This document shows, in pieces, positions 41,653-54,059 of a stretch of 64,000 bases of DNA; within the stretch, counting starts at the first letter, position 1, and each line of letters opens with the position of its first letter. The translations under genes and the position numbers were made by a program. A model generated the notes under the pieces. It was not told the DNA's origin. It worked only from the letters and a program-made list of their open reading frames with translations, and did not search any database. The DNA comes from Larix kaempferi (lineage: Eukaryota; Streptophyta; Pinopsida; Pinales; Pinaceae): the NCBI GenBank assembly GCA_027924585.1, contig BSBM01000602.1, positions 6,509,501-6,573,500 on the forward strand. The letters run 5' to 3'.

Positions 41653-43011
41653 TGATGAACCCAAATTATAGGTATCCTATAGCCTTTGTGCCACAGTAAA
41701 ACACAGGATATGATGAAGGAAATACACTTGTTTTGTGGGTTAATGATTTACTTTGATTATTTAATGAAGATGTTTTAAGATTATTCTTTTTATGCTTAAA
41801 GGGCATCTTCTATAAATTAATTACATGAAAACGAGTATGTATGAGCAGGTGCAGGTACACTAAGAAGCAACATGCAAATCTAGCTCGAGGACTGGAAGAC
41901 CATATGAGGCTCGACGCTCTTTTTCCTTGACTTATAGAGAAGAACTCATGTTCAATAGGATCAATGATTAAAGCAAGTAGCTAGGTCAGAATTTGAGGCA
42001 TATATATATGGACCTCTCAGGTAGCGAGGGGATCCTATTGTTATTTTGTGGAATTAATCGTTTTTACATTTTACTGTGGAGACAATTTGTGTTACAGACT
42101 ATTTATGAACCATGACGTTATTATTTTAATGAGTAGACTGATGTTACTTTCAAACCTGCGTTTATAAGTTTTTCATACTCCTGAGTACGGGTTGGGGAGG
42201 GCCCCTCCAACACGTAAGTCAGGAGCTTTACTCTGTTTTCAGGTATTTTCCATTTATGTTGTGAATCGATTTACTTCTTATCGTGTATGAAGATACCTTG
42301 ATGGCATTTGAATTGTATGGTTTTATTTCAGTTAAAAGATTATTTTTCGTTCAGCATATTTTCTATAGTGGATCAACGCTCATTCTGTAGTTCGGTAGGA
42401 TGCATTCCGTAGTCCTAGAGTTGCATTTTGCACACACATATTTTGACATTTGTTTTCATATATTTCATATTGGTTCTAAAAAAATGATTCAGATCTAGAA
42501 AGATCATGCATATTTCTTTTATCAGACTTAGATCATAGAGGTTAATTACTTTCAGTTTCTTGACTTACTGATCATCACTTGTAGTGTTTAATCCGAATAG
42601 ATCAGATTGGTTAATTCCCAGCATTAGATGTTTATGTTCTAGATTTGGTTTTCATCATTTAAGTTTTTAGGTTAGCCTTTCAATATTCAACACTTAATTT
42701 CAATATTCAATTCTTAGATTAAAATCTCAGCTTTCAACAGTTCAATTCTTAGTATAGATTTACAATTTGCAGCATTTAACTTCTTAGCAGGAGAATTTTT
42801 CATTCATAGATTTATAGTTTTTTGAGCTCACCTTCTTCTTGGTTAGATAAACCTTTAAGATCTATACCCACACCCTAAACACGACGAAGACTATCCTTTA
42901 GAGCACATATAGTGTTAGCACCTCTGAAGTTTGTATGTCCCTCGGGTTGATAATTAAAGTAGGTTCCTGGTCTAGCTTCCCTCATTAGGCATCCATTCTA
43001 AGAGCTCACCA
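41653..43011 (+). repeat. 3' LTR of the Athila element
   Basis: TGATGAACCC to GAGCTCACCA, 1359 bp; followed by the TSD CAAAG (43012-43016). Confidence 0.92.
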
Positions 43012-45831
43012 CAAAGATTCCAAATAGGAGACCCATTTTTATTATTGTCGGTTCCCTCAATGCATCTAAGTCTGGAGCCAGTCATGTATTTTTTCTGTAG
43101 AATTCTTTTCCACCAAGCGCTCTCCCCAAAAGAGACTCTCCATAATATCTTTGCTCCAAGAGCAAGGTTCATGATTAAAGGATCTCTCAAACCAGCTCCT
43201 CCATTGTATTTAGGACTGCATACGGTTTCCCAATTGATCAGATGATATTTCCTAGTGTTGTTAGACTTCCCACCTTGCCATAGAAAATTTCTAATTTCTC
43301 TGCTAATCTCATGAATGACATAAACAGGATCCAAAGATATAGAGAAAGCATAAATCGGATAGGCTGCCAAGACTCAAACTTAATGAGGATCAACTTTCCA
43401 ATGGGGTTTAGCCACCTAAATCCCCAATAGGAGATTTTATTTTTTATTTTATCTATCAAACCTTGCCAGTCAGACTTCTTCTTTTTTCCTTTGAAAATAG
43501 GGACCCCCCAAATAAGAGAAAGAATTCTAGCTTGTGACTCCCTCGAACCCAAGAATTCTTCCAATTCTAGCCATAACTCTAGGAGGACAGTTCCACCCAT
43601 AGATCTTTGATTTATTGTCATTAACCTTCCCATCCGTGGCTTTTTGAAAGGTGGATAGAACTCCTTTGAATCTTCCAGCAATGATAGAAGATGCCCCCCC
43701 CAAGAGGATGGTGTCATCAGCAAATTGAGCATTGTTTGCAGCACGGACACCTATGGCTATTACCAAACCTTTAAGTTCCCCATTGTCTTGAAGAGATTGG
43801 AGCTTTCTACTCAATGTGTCAGCAACCAAAATATACAGGAAGGGAGAGAGAGGGCATCCCTGGCGGATTCCCCTTGAGGCCTGAAAAAAATTAGTAGGTC
43901 TTCCATTGACCAATGGAGCGATCCAAGGGCTGTTGATGCATGCCTTAATCCACCTTACAAATATTTTAGAAAACCCAAATTTTGACATAACTTCAAAGAG
44001 GAAGAAATGATTGTCCCTATCAAAAGAATTTGCCATATCAAGTTTAATAGCCATACCTTGCTGCTTACGCTCCAAATTGGAATGAATGGCCTCTTGAACT
44101 ATAATGATGTTGTCTATGATTTGTCGCTCGGCTATGAATCCACCTTGAGTTTCTGAGATGAGATGACCCATAACTTTTTTCATTCTATTTGCCAAAATTT
44201 TAGATAGTATTTTGTAAGAGGTGTTACAAAGCGAAATAGGTCTGAAGTGGTCAATAGCTCAGGGATTTTTATCCTTAGGAATGAGAGCAAGGAAGGTGGA
44301 GTTGATGGCCCCTTCAATCTTATCCATTTTTCTCGTCCAATTGAGCATATTCTTCATATCATCTTTGATGATATCCCAGGAAACCCTGTAAAAATTGATG
44401 GTAAAACCATCCAGTCCAGGAGCCTTGTCCGCTTGCAAGGACCAAATGGCTTTTTTAATTTCAAACTCCAAGATTGGTTTCTAAAGATCTGAACCATTTT
44501 CCCTAGGAAAAAAAAAGATCTCTATTTTCAGTTTCAGAAATGAGGGAGGGAATGCCATGCAGCAGATCGGCTTGTGCAAAGGGATCGTTGTCCCCGGAAT
44601 CAGAAAAGAGCTCTTGGAAGTGATGGAATATGTGAGACTTAATATCCTCCTGATTAGTTATTCCCAAACCATCATTATTTTTTATTTCCTTAATCATAAT
44701 ATGACTGAGTCTAATTTTTGTTTGTTTGTGAAAGTAGCTTGAATTATTGTCCCCTTCTTTTAACCAAATTTGCCTCGATTTAATTCTCCATTCCGCTTCT
44801 TCTATTCTGCCAGCATTTAAGATTTTCCTACTCAGGTCTTGTTCTTGCCAAATGAGAGAAGGGGGAATCTCAGAGGTCTCCATATTAGCTTGCAGATTCG
44901 ATAGATCAGATTGTAGTTTCCTTTTCAAGTGGCCTGGTTTTTTAAAATCCAGTTTTGCCCAACTTTTGAGGGAATATTTCACATTTCTGGGCTTCCATTC
45001 CCATATATAGCTCAGTGAAACAAAGCAAGGGATACTCCAAGCGGATTTGATAAGGTCAAGAACATTGGCATCAAGAAGCTAGATGGGATTAAAGCGGAAA
45101 GGTATGGGGCCTAAATTTGCGGGTGGAGAAAGAGACAAGGTGATGGGTTTGTGATCAGAAATAACCAAAGGGACAATGAAGACAGAAGGAATAAGGTCTT
45201 TATTCAGAAAGGAAGAGCTAACTAGAAAGCGGTCAAGCCTGGAAGCAATGTGACCAACGCCCATCCTCCGATTGTTCCATGTAAATTTCCCATTCATAGG
45301 AGCCGGGTCTAGAAGATCTAAATCAGAGATCAAATCCATAAGATTCTCTTCGAAAGGATCCCTTACACTAGAGCCACCCCTTTTTTCATCTTGAGCCTTG
45401 GTAACATTAAAATCTCCAACGATGATGACGTCCTTTCTTGCTAGAGATTCTTTCAAGGCTGAAAGGCTATTCTAGAAAGCATGTTTGTCTTTGTAATGAG
45501 TCGGGCCATAAACATTACAAATATAAAAGAGATTCAGGTCATCCTTTTCATGGAATTCAATCAGAGTCCAGTTTTGACATTCTTTAACAACTTTAGAATC
45601 ATACTTACTTGAGAAAAAGGTAGCGATTCCCCATGAGGCTCCTCTGGAGCTAATCGCTGAGCCATGGCAGGTCTTTTGAAAGAGATGTGGGAGGGCCATG
45701 ACCTCCACATCACTCATTTTTATCTCTTGGATTAGAAGGATGACCGATCTTTCAGATTTGATGATGTCTTTCATAGCGCCAACTTTATATGCTCCTCCAA
45801 AACCCCTGCAGTTCCAAGAGACTAGTTTCAT
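43012..45831 (-). pseudogene. LINE ORF2, N-terminal part: endonuclease and reverse transcriptase
   Basis: Starts at the ATG at 45831, one base inside the ORF1 stop. It opens with an APE-type endonuclease: VSWNCRGFGG, LIQEIKM, VGDFNV, and SDHKP near its end; the catalytic residues are present. A TAG at 45472 replaces an expected Trp. RT follows: a SFDRD motif, RGIRQGCPLSPFLY and FADDTILL. Frameshifts occur near 44500 (an A9 run) and near 43750-43250, with many stops at 44480-44200. The frame is cut at 43012 by the Athila element and continues at 17513. Confidence 0.9.
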
Positions 45832-45833
45832 TA
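45829..45833 (-). promoter_or_regulatory. TAATG stop-start overlap between LINE ORF1 and ORF2
   Basis: The ORF1 frame, read past its internal nonsense codons, ends in TAA whose last A is the first base of the ORF2 ATG. The last 72 codons of ORF1 before it are open. Such overlaps allow termination-reinitiation in some non-LTR elements (SART1 of silkworm uses UAAUG). Confidence 0.7.
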
Positions 45834-47027
45834 CTTCTTTCCGGATTGAAGGGTTGCTCTAGCCCTGCCTTCTGCTTTCCCTGGATTCTTAGGGTTTTGA
45901 AGAAGCTTAGTCTCTTCAATGCTTTTCTGTCTTCCTAGTTCCATTTCCCTTTCTGCTTCTTGCTCATGGTGGAATCTATGTGACTTTCTTCCTCTGGTAT
46001 TTGGAAGGGGGGTGGTATCAAGAGGTTCTTGGGATTCTTTGGAAGAGGATTAAGGTGACGGGGAGCGGGAAGGGGATTTACTTTGCTTAACCATATCTAC
46101 CCAAGAGGATTTTCCTAGGGCAGGGGAACCCACAAAGGCTATAACTGAGCTTCCTTCACCAAATATTGGGGGAGTGGGGTTGGGGATTAAAGTGATTCGA
46201 GGGTCTGAATCTGGGTCAGCCAGAGGGGGATCCGGTTCATTAATCTCACCTTCTTCCATGATCAAGGCGGAGAACTGATTGCTAGTGTTGGTTTCCTTTT
46301 CGGTTTGGGATTGAGCTTTACCTCGATCTTGTTGGGGTTCCTTTGGATCCAGATTTGTTATGTTCATTCTTCTTCCTTTTTTCACCTGTTGCCATTCCTC
46401 CTCTTGAGGTTTCTCCTAGGTGTCCTATATTGCTTTAGGGAAGTTTTTGACAAACTGACCATACTCGTGGCACTTCTTGCACTTGAAAGGTAACTATTCG
46501 TAATCAACTTTCTGAATATGTTCCCATCCGTCCATACATAGGTTGACTATTTTTGGTAGCCCCTTCTCTAGATCAACCTCAACATAGATTCTGGCGCATG
46601 AGAATAATGGGCCTTTTGGATCGGCTTTATCAATATATTTTCCAAATGAGTTCCCAATTTCCTGGAGGGATTCATCATTCCAACAATGCAAGGGAAGGTG
46701 GGGAAAATGGACCTAGACAGGTACAGCAGATGGGACATCCTTTTCAGGATCAAAAGAAAGCATCCATCGAATGAGATAAAGCCCCCTCGGACCCATTAAA
46801 TAGGGTCCACTACGAAAAATCAGATCACGATCATCTTTATTTTCAAATAGGAAGGTGAAAAAGCCTTTTCCACAGAAGCAATGTTGCAAATCGCCTGAAA
46901 TCAGTGGCATCCAATTCTTCTTTACCCAGTTGTCCATTGTCTTCGGTGATGGCCAAATCCCCATGAACTGACTGATCAAACCCTTTTCACTCAAATCAAG
47001 GGATTTTAGATGTGAAGTATCCGACAT
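45831..47027 (-). pseudogene. LINE ORF1 (RNA-binding, DUF4283-type)
   Basis: One frame runs from the ATG at 47027 to the TAA at 45833-45831, about 398 codons. It is broken by nonsense codons at about 46713, 46494, 46450-46430 and 46050. The N-terminal part fits the DUF4283 domain of plant LINE ORF1 proteins (MGIWPSPKTMDNW, FLFENKDDRDLIF, GPYLMGPRGLYL). The zinc knuckle CKKCHEYGQFVKNFPK has lost His (Gln) and the last Cys (Phe). A charged, basic tail ends the protein. It would bind LINE RNA. Confidence 0.82.
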
Positions 47028-48025
47028 GATCTAGATCTTAGGAGCTTCAGCTCATTTGATAAACCCATTGCCAGAAGAGGTCGTCGATTGTGGAGGAGTG
47101 TTAGGATATTCCTATACTCCAACCTAGTCCTAGCAGCATTTTCATTATTTGCATTTTCAGTCATGCATACAATTTTAGGGTTTGCATGCATCCTAGTCAT
47201 TAGTCCCAGCACCTAGCCCTCAGTTAGCTAGCCCCTGGAGCTTCCTTCCACTCAGTTTCATCCATCCTAGAGCTTAGTGCACCCTCCTTTCACCTACTAC
47301 ATGAGAAAGGTGCCCTTCCTTACCTACCATTCAGTTATCTTCAGTTCTCTCCTTGATTTTAGGCTTGACCGACTCTCAACTGACTGTATCACTCCAATGG
47401 ACCTCCAGTGAGACTTGACTGTCCATTCTGACTTTAGTTAGCTCCTCATGCGCCCTCCACTAAGTCTCCTTCATTCAGTTAGTTCCAGTTACACCTACCA
47501 CACTCAGTTAGACTCAGTTTGACTGATGGTTGACAGTTACTTGAGCATTGATGACTCCACTGATGATGAGATAGACTACTAATTGTGCTCCGATGACACT
47601 CCAATGATCTTTTGATCACTCCATGAAGGCTAATTCGAATTGCCACCTTGGCATTCGAATCCTCATGCATTGTACTACTTATTTGTCCATATTGTGATTA
47701 ATTAATTAGTGTGTGTGAAGTATTTTTTCTTCTATCAGAGTTCTACTGTATTATTATTCTGTTGCTCATTACACTGCATTGACCACTCTTCTTCTATCTT
47801 CCTGCTTAATCGCAATTACTCTTGTGAGGTATACTTCATCTCTTAGATCTGCTGTGAGGATTTTCACAAGGAGGAGAGGAGGCAGCCACAAGGGCGCATA
47901 ATGCCTCATCCAACAGGAGTCTACGGGCCTCCGGACTCGGGTCTGGAGGGGGATCCATCCTTGGAGCAAAGCGAAAACCCTAAATGTGCAGAGGCTCGCA
48001 AGCTCGGCCTCACACATCCAAGAAT
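47028..48025 (-). other. LINE 5' UTR and promoter region
   Basis: About 1 kb with no convincing gene, GC-richer at its 5' end (about 47880-48025). It is rich in CTCAGTTAG-type words (about 47200-47520). It should contain the internal pol II promoter; no specific motif recognised. Confidence 0.55.
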
Positions 48026-48044
48026 TACTTATTCCTTGCTTTTA
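48026..48044. repeat. LINE target-site duplication, right copy
   Basis: TACTTATTCCTTGCTT matches 15226-15241. Confidence 0.88.
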
Positions 48045-48959
48045 TTAGTAATGGATGCTTATTGCTTTGTTGGGCAATTACAATGTCTATGGAGAATGAA
48101 CAACATATTGTTTAAAAAGGTGTATATCTTATATATGATATCAATATTATGAACGGACTTAATGGTTGCATGTTACAAATGTCTAATTGTTTTATGGTGT
48201 TCAGATGAACTTCAAGTAATGTATGATATACAAAATATTAACATGGTTATATATATATGTGGGGGGGGGGGTGTATGTATGTATACTTACAGTCTCTTTG
48301 CTAACACATAAGTTGTAATTTAGAATATTTATGGATTTATAATTATAGGTTCCATGTAAAGAACTAGGCATATGAAAAATGGAAGATGAAGAATACTTGA
48401 ACGCACTGAAACTAAAGTATGCTTCCTCCATATTTAATAGGATTATGAGAAACCTTTGTGTCACAACCCTAGGACTATTGCGCCAATTTATTTGTTTTCA
48501 AATCCAAGGAATGTGCGGCACCAGCATGCCTCGTCCATAAGGGCTTGGTCTACTTGAGACTTTTAAAGCCAAACTACGTCTCTTCACTCAAGGTATGCCC
48601 ATAACTATGCCTTGAGCTACAATTTATTAGATCATTGCAAGTCCTACTCAACTCAAACTCAAACTCATTATGAAGAATGCTACATATAGTACAAGATACA
48701 ATAAAGGAGTGCACCCAACCCAATAAACACTCATATACATATATACAACAGATCTAGGAAGATGCCCATACAATCCCTGTCCGAGATAGTCTAGGAAACC
48801 TGAACCACACTTGTCTGAACCCAAGGCAAAGTTGTCAAGATGTCCCTCATTGTCTACACATCCAACCTCTATTGTGTCCACGGAACTGCCTCAATGGACA
48901 TCCTGATTTATTCATTGCGTCAAGCAATGCGTACTCTAGTACCCTTGCTCGGCACCAAG
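48045..48959. other. AT-rich intergenic DNA
   Basis: No gene, element end or RNA gene recognised. It contains a (TA)n-G10 microsatellite at about 48247-48275. Confidence 0.5.
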
Positions 48960-49520
48960 TGTGCCCATCCAATTTGACTATGTACGTCACCCTATGCGCC
49001 CAAGTCACACTACTTGGTCTCAAAAAATTGCTCCTAGAAGTGCGCCCAAGTCAAACTTTGACCTAGAAAAGTGCACCGAACTCATGTTACTATGTCCCGA
49101 CAAAGTGCACCCAGAAGTGCACCCAACCCGTGCTACTATGTCTTGGAAAATTGCGCCCAATTCTTGCTACTTCGTCTTGAAAAACAACTCCCAACTCACG
49201 TTGATCTGTCTCGATAAACTGTTCCCTACTCATGCTACTTCATCTCGGAAAACAATGCCCAACTCATGCTACTTCATCTTGACAGACTACGCCCAACCCG
49301 TGCTACTCTGTGCTACAGATTGCACCCAACCCATACTACACTATCTTGGTAGACTGTGCCCAACTCACGTTGTCTTACCCCAAAAAAATGTGCCCATGTC
49401 ATGCTACTACATTCCAACAGACTACACCCAATTCATGCTATTGTGTCTCGACGAATTGTGCCCAAGTTGTTCTAGTTTCTCCAACGAATTACGCCCAAGT
49501 CGTGCTACTTTTTCCTTAAC
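48960..49520. repeat. Degenerate 33-34 bp tandem repeat (TGCCCAACTCATGCTACTTC)
   Basis: About 14 diverged units: TGCCCAA-CTCATGCTACT-tCATCTCGAaaa. Because the unit is a multiple of three, a 196-codon frame (48961-49551, plus strand) stays open with an 11-residue periodicity. I see no domain; a minisatellite is the simpler reading. Confidence 0.8.
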
Positions 49521-49599
49521 CTTCTCTTGGATTTTCACTTGGATGACTTGACTTCCTTTTTCTTTGCACTCCACTTGTATTTATATGGTGCGCCCATGA

Positions 49600-50045
49600 T
49601 AAGGGGATCGCAAAGTCATCATGCCAACTCAAGTGTGCCAACGCCAACGTGTGCCCAAATTGATGTGCACCCAACTCCCACAAGTGTGCCCAAGTCAACA
49701 TGCACCCAACTCTCACAAGTAGACATCGTGCTCCACAAGTAAGTGATGGATTCACAAGCCGATCCAACAGGTGGGTGCCTTGGGTCCACACACCCAACTC
49801 AACGCGCCCCAAGTTTCATGTTCCCATCCATCATGTATCTGCAAGACCATTTTCACTTAGTATTTTTGGAGTGTGCAGGCACCATGCTCCCACCATGCCT
49901 CCATGCACTGTCGCAAGCCATGCCCATGTATGCACAAGTCAAGTGTGCCCAACTCCACACTCAACCAAATCGGTGGTGTGCCCCTTGCCATGCTGCCAAG
50001 GTGCCCCACAAATCTAGTGCGCACAACTCCACACTCAACCTCTAT
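49600..50045. repeat. Looser GTGCCCAACTCC repeat next to the minisatellite
   Basis: Recurring words GTGTGCCCAA, GCACCCAACTC and CAACTCCACACTCAACC suggest an older extension of the neighbouring array. Confidence 0.55.
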
Positions 50046-51160
50046 CAAGCCAATGTCAGGACACCTTTCCTTCCATCAGTACATCCAATTGAGAACTATC
50101 AATGACTTCAAGCCTCATTGATAAAGTCCAATCCTTAATTATTGAACAACATATTTGGCTTTTTATTATGAGCATTCTAGCATAGGGATAGGAGTACACC
50201 AATGCTTAAGCCTCAATGTTGTGATTCTTCAGCACAAAAACTAGAGAACATGTGGTCAACATGCAACATAATAGCATTGTTAGGTTACAAAGATGCCATG
50301 ATGTTTCCTTTTGTTTGCGTTAGAGCTAGAGATTTTGCAACATATTCAAGAAGTTGGTGGGGGAGTTGATGATTTGGTACATCTTAGTGTTGAATGAAGT
50401 TAGTTGAAAATTGGTACATCTTAACAAGTGAATGTGCTACAAAGTGGCCAGTCCCTACCAAATTCAAAAATAAATTATAGGTTGAATATAGAAATTAAGT
50501 AAAGTGAAAATCGTAAGAACATAAACAAATTATAGATTTGTCATATCAATAAGTAATTGCATAAAAACATTAATTTAAAATATATAGATTTGGTCACGCC
50601 AAAATTAAATCACATGGAAAGTGAATAATATTTATTTTTTATTTTTTAGTAAACAAATCAATAATAGCATGTGAAAGTTGCAATGTGACATTTAAAAAAA
50701 AAACTATATGTTTATTTTCATTTTTTCATTTTAAAAATAAAGCCACTAGGTATTTGTGTCCCATCAATAACCTCTTTAACCAAATAGAAAATAAAATGAG
50801 TCAAAGTTTAAAATTTATAAAACTTATTTAAAACAAGAGAAATATTATGTTTATAGTTAAGATATGATTTTTTAGTAGATATGATATTATTTTATGTTAA
50901 TAATTTATGATTGGTTAAAAAGTATGACAAGACTAATTTCCTCTGCTATGAGGTTTAATTGTAAGAATTTTAAAATAGATTAGAAATTTAAAAATAAATA
51001 TTTTTTTAATTGATGCCACGTCGCACTGGTTTGTACAGTACAACCCTGCTATGCTGCTTTCCACTGGTTCTACCGTCAAATGACCCCTCAACCTCGACCT
51101 CAGAAGCCTAACGTCGTGGGATGAAGGTGACTTTCAATTAATGTAATGATATATAATCGT
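50046..51160. other. AT-rich intergenic DNA
   Basis: Nothing recognised on either strand. Confidence 0.5.
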
Positions 51161-51164
51161 CGAG

Positions 51165-51760
51165 AGGCGGACCCAGCCTGGCCAGAATTTGAGCCCACTT
51201 TGATTAAAATCATTTATTATGACAGCGAGTTTGATTTGAAATCAACCTTGGTAGAAGTGAAATGCCAATGCGTACACATTTCATTCAATGCAATTTGTTT
51301 TTATTATTTATAAAGAGTGGCATGATGTTTACTTTAAATTATATGTGAGATTTTTTTAAATGATATGATGTTTACTTTAAATGATATGTGAGAGGCGGAC
51401 CCAGCCTGGTCAGAATTTGAGCCCACTTTATTTAAAATCATTTATTACGACAACGAGTTTGATTTGAAATCAACCTTGGCAGAAGTGCACTGATGCCAAT
51501 GCGTACACATTCCATTCAATGTAATTTTTTATTATTATTTATAAAGAGTGGCATGATGTTTACTTCAAATGATATGTGAGATTTCTAAATAATATGGCGT
51601 CATATAAAAACCTCATTCCAATGCGTACACATTCCATTCAATGTAATTTTTTATTATTATTTATAAAGAGTGGCATGATGTTTACTTCAAATGATATGTG
51701 AGATTTCTAAATAATATGGCGTCATATAAAAACCTCATTCCACGTAAAATATATATTTTT
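51165..51760. repeat. Three-fold duplication of a 110-200 bp segment
   Basis: Copies near 51168, 51392 and 51621 share GGCGGACCCAGCCTGG (the first two) and TATAAAGAGTGGCATGATGT (all three). The last copy starts inside the unit (AATGCGTACACATTCCATTC). Confidence 0.85.
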
Positions 51761-52019
51761 TATGCATTTTCATATTTCCATGGGCTTTTCAAATTAGAGT
51801 AGTTGCTCAATCTTATTCAATGACAAACATCAACCTTTACATTTTATGTTTTTATAATTAATTAAATTAATATTTAGTTTGTCCAAGTGTATAGTATAGT
51901 TTATTTAAAGGTTTTTATTGTATAGTATAGTTTATTTAAAATTTTTCCGAACATCAATACAGTCATAGTCATATGGTGATTTATTTTTATTAATTTTTAT
52001 TAATCGTATCTTTTATATT

Positions 52020-52295
52020 AAATTTTTAATTAATTTATAATGGTTAATTATATTAATTAAAAATAATATATATATATTGATTTCTTTAAATTAATAATTT
52101 AAATTTTGAGTTAATTACCATAGTTAAAGTTAATTGTTTACGTCTAATAAAAATTAATTGTATTTTTTGTATTAATTTGTTAATTAATTTATAATGGTTA
52201 ACTATATTAATTAAAAATAATATATTTACTAGTTTTTTTAAAATTAATAATGTAAAGTTTGAGTTAATTACTATAGTTAAAGTTAATTGTTTATA
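52020..52295. repeat. Tandem duplication, about 160 bp
   Basis: TAATTTATAATGGTTAA... and GAGTTAATTAC...ATAGTTAAAGTTAATTG occur twice. Very AT-rich. Confidence 0.8.
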
Positions 52296-53189
52296 TCTAA
52301 CAAAACAAAGTAAAAAATTGAAAAAATATTTGAAATATTTTTTTATGTTCTTGTTGAGCTCCTATGTATTCATTATGTAATGATTGAGTAGATATAGCCT
52401 TTACAACTTGAACCACCAATTAAAAGAAAATTGTATTTCAATTATTTTCATGCATTTTGTTACACTATCATAAACAATCAATTTTTTAATATCAATATCT
52501 CTCTAAAATAAAGGTTATTAACAACATCAAGTCCCTTAAGGTTGCAAATTATTATTCACTATAGATTACAAGTAAAAATCTAATTCAATGTTACTACGTG
52601 TTATTGTGGCTGCAAATCATCCCCTAGAGGTACCATGGACTCTTGTGGACACAACTCATAAGTTCAAATTCAATTAAATCCTTAAAAAAGTTACAAAACA
52701 TTATTGTCATTGTAGATCACATTCTTAAATTTTGGTCCATCCCTTTAGGGGTTACCAATGGTTTTTGTCGCTATATGGCATATATTTAGATCAAGTTGAA
52801 TCCCTGCTTTGTTGATTCATATATTCAGATCAAGTTGAATCCCTACTTTGACAATCCGCATTGTAGTTGATGTCTTGAGGGAATGCTTATCTACCACGCA
52901 TTTTTCGTCTAATTTTCTTTAAAATTTAACTAATTTGTATTTATATTTAAAGTAATATAAAAATAAATAAACAGTTATTTAAATATATTGTATAAATAAT
53001 TATTTTTTTTATTATAATGTATTTATATATATATATTTAATATTAACAAATATTATTTAAGGTTAATTTATGAATTTATAGTGTCGATTTTAATAGTAGA
53101 AAGAGTTATTAATATTTTAAGTTTTTTTCAATATTTATAATACTATATTAAAACATCTATAAACTATTACATTACTATATTAAAACATT
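52296..53189. other. AT-rich intergenic DNA
   Basis: Nothing recognised, apart from repeated words such as TTCAGATCAAGTTGAATCCC (about 52790-52850). Confidence 0.5.
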
Positions 53190-53232
53190 TATAAACTATT
53201 ACATTAAAACATATTTAATGTAATAGTTTATA
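53190..53232. repeat. Perfect inverted repeat, 17-bp arms
   Basis: TATAAACTATTACATTA and its exact reverse complement, separated by 9 bases; a third copy of the left arm lies just upstream (about 53160-53175). AT-rich cruciform-forming sequence. Confidence 0.85.
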
Positions 53233-54059
53233 TATACAATTAATCTGAAAATGCATTTCGAATTAATGTATCAACTGTGTTTATTTTTGCTTAATTACAA
53301 CGGTCTTTTCTTTGAACTTGACTTAGTTTAGTATATTTGAAAAGGAATTTCTAGCATCATAAAAAACATGGATGTCCTACGCGTCTACAGGATAGCACCT
53401 TAGATTAGTTTGTTGGCTTCCCAACATTGTTCTGGAATTCATTAATTTTTAAATTACTTGATTTTTAATAAACATGGAGCATAGAACAATATTATAATTA
53501 TTAGTTTCTTATTAATTTTAAAAAAAATAATATCATCATTAAATTTATAATACTAGAATATATTTTAATCATAATTATAAATTATAAAAAATTCAATTTT
53601 ATCACGTTCTTTTGTTATTATTTAAAAATAAAATAATTTGAATACTAAGCCATTACAATATAGCTATAGATATCATATTAATTATAAATTGTATTAACAT
53701 AAATTACAAAACCACACTTCTACTCTACTACTAAATCTTGTTTTAAGATTCTACATATCACACTTTTATTATATTACTAAATCTTGTTGTTAATTTTTAG
53801 ACATGAGTTTTCATAGGTGTTTTTTTAAGATTGTTGGAGTGTTTTAATTACTTTTGTAAATGATAAAGGCTGATTTAATATACAATTCATATTCGTAGTA
53901 GGTGTCACTTCTTTCCTACTTTTAGATTAATTTTCATTACAATTTCAAATTTTTAACTTTGGATAATAAATAACTAATACATTACAACATTTCTAAATGG
54001 CAGGTATAAGCACCTTTCGTGCTAATTTGACTAGTTGAGTGAATTGTGACTATTTCCAT
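53233..54059. other. AT-rich intergenic DNA
   Basis: Nothing recognised. Confidence 0.5.

Larger units (their letters stand above)
17514..43011 (+). mobile_element. Athila-like Ty3/gypsy element carrying two nested copia elements
   Basis: Plus-strand element with LTRs of 1396 and 1359 bp, PBS, gag, protease, RT-RNase H, integrase, an A-rich spacer, a third ORF and a PPT. Its own length without the two copia insertions is about 11.7 kb. The PBS (TGGCGCGGTTGTCGGGGA), the protease motif DLGATINVM, the RT-RNase H style and the long ORF3 fit the Athila lineage. By eye the LTRs differ at roughly 6-7% of positions in the first 270 bp, more than the copia LTR pairs (about 3-4%), as expected for the older host element. 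Confidence 0.9.
15245..48025 (-). mobile_element. Full-length L1-type LINE, split by the Athila element
   Basis: Counted without the Athila insertion, the LINE is about 7.3 kb: 5' UTR (48025-47028), ORF1 (47027-45831), ORF2 (45831-43012 and 17513-16026), 3' UTR and poly(A) (T run at 15245-15253). It has a matching TSD on both sides. ORF2 has endonuclease, reverse transcriptase, a zinc finger and RNase H, the usual order of plant L1 elements with RNase H. Numerous stops and frameshifts make it inactive. Confidence 0.9.

Noticed and set aside
49743-50105. 120-aa plus-strand frame in the GTGCCCAACTCC repeat region
   Set aside because: Overlapping frames on both strands of a repeat; no domain or gene context.
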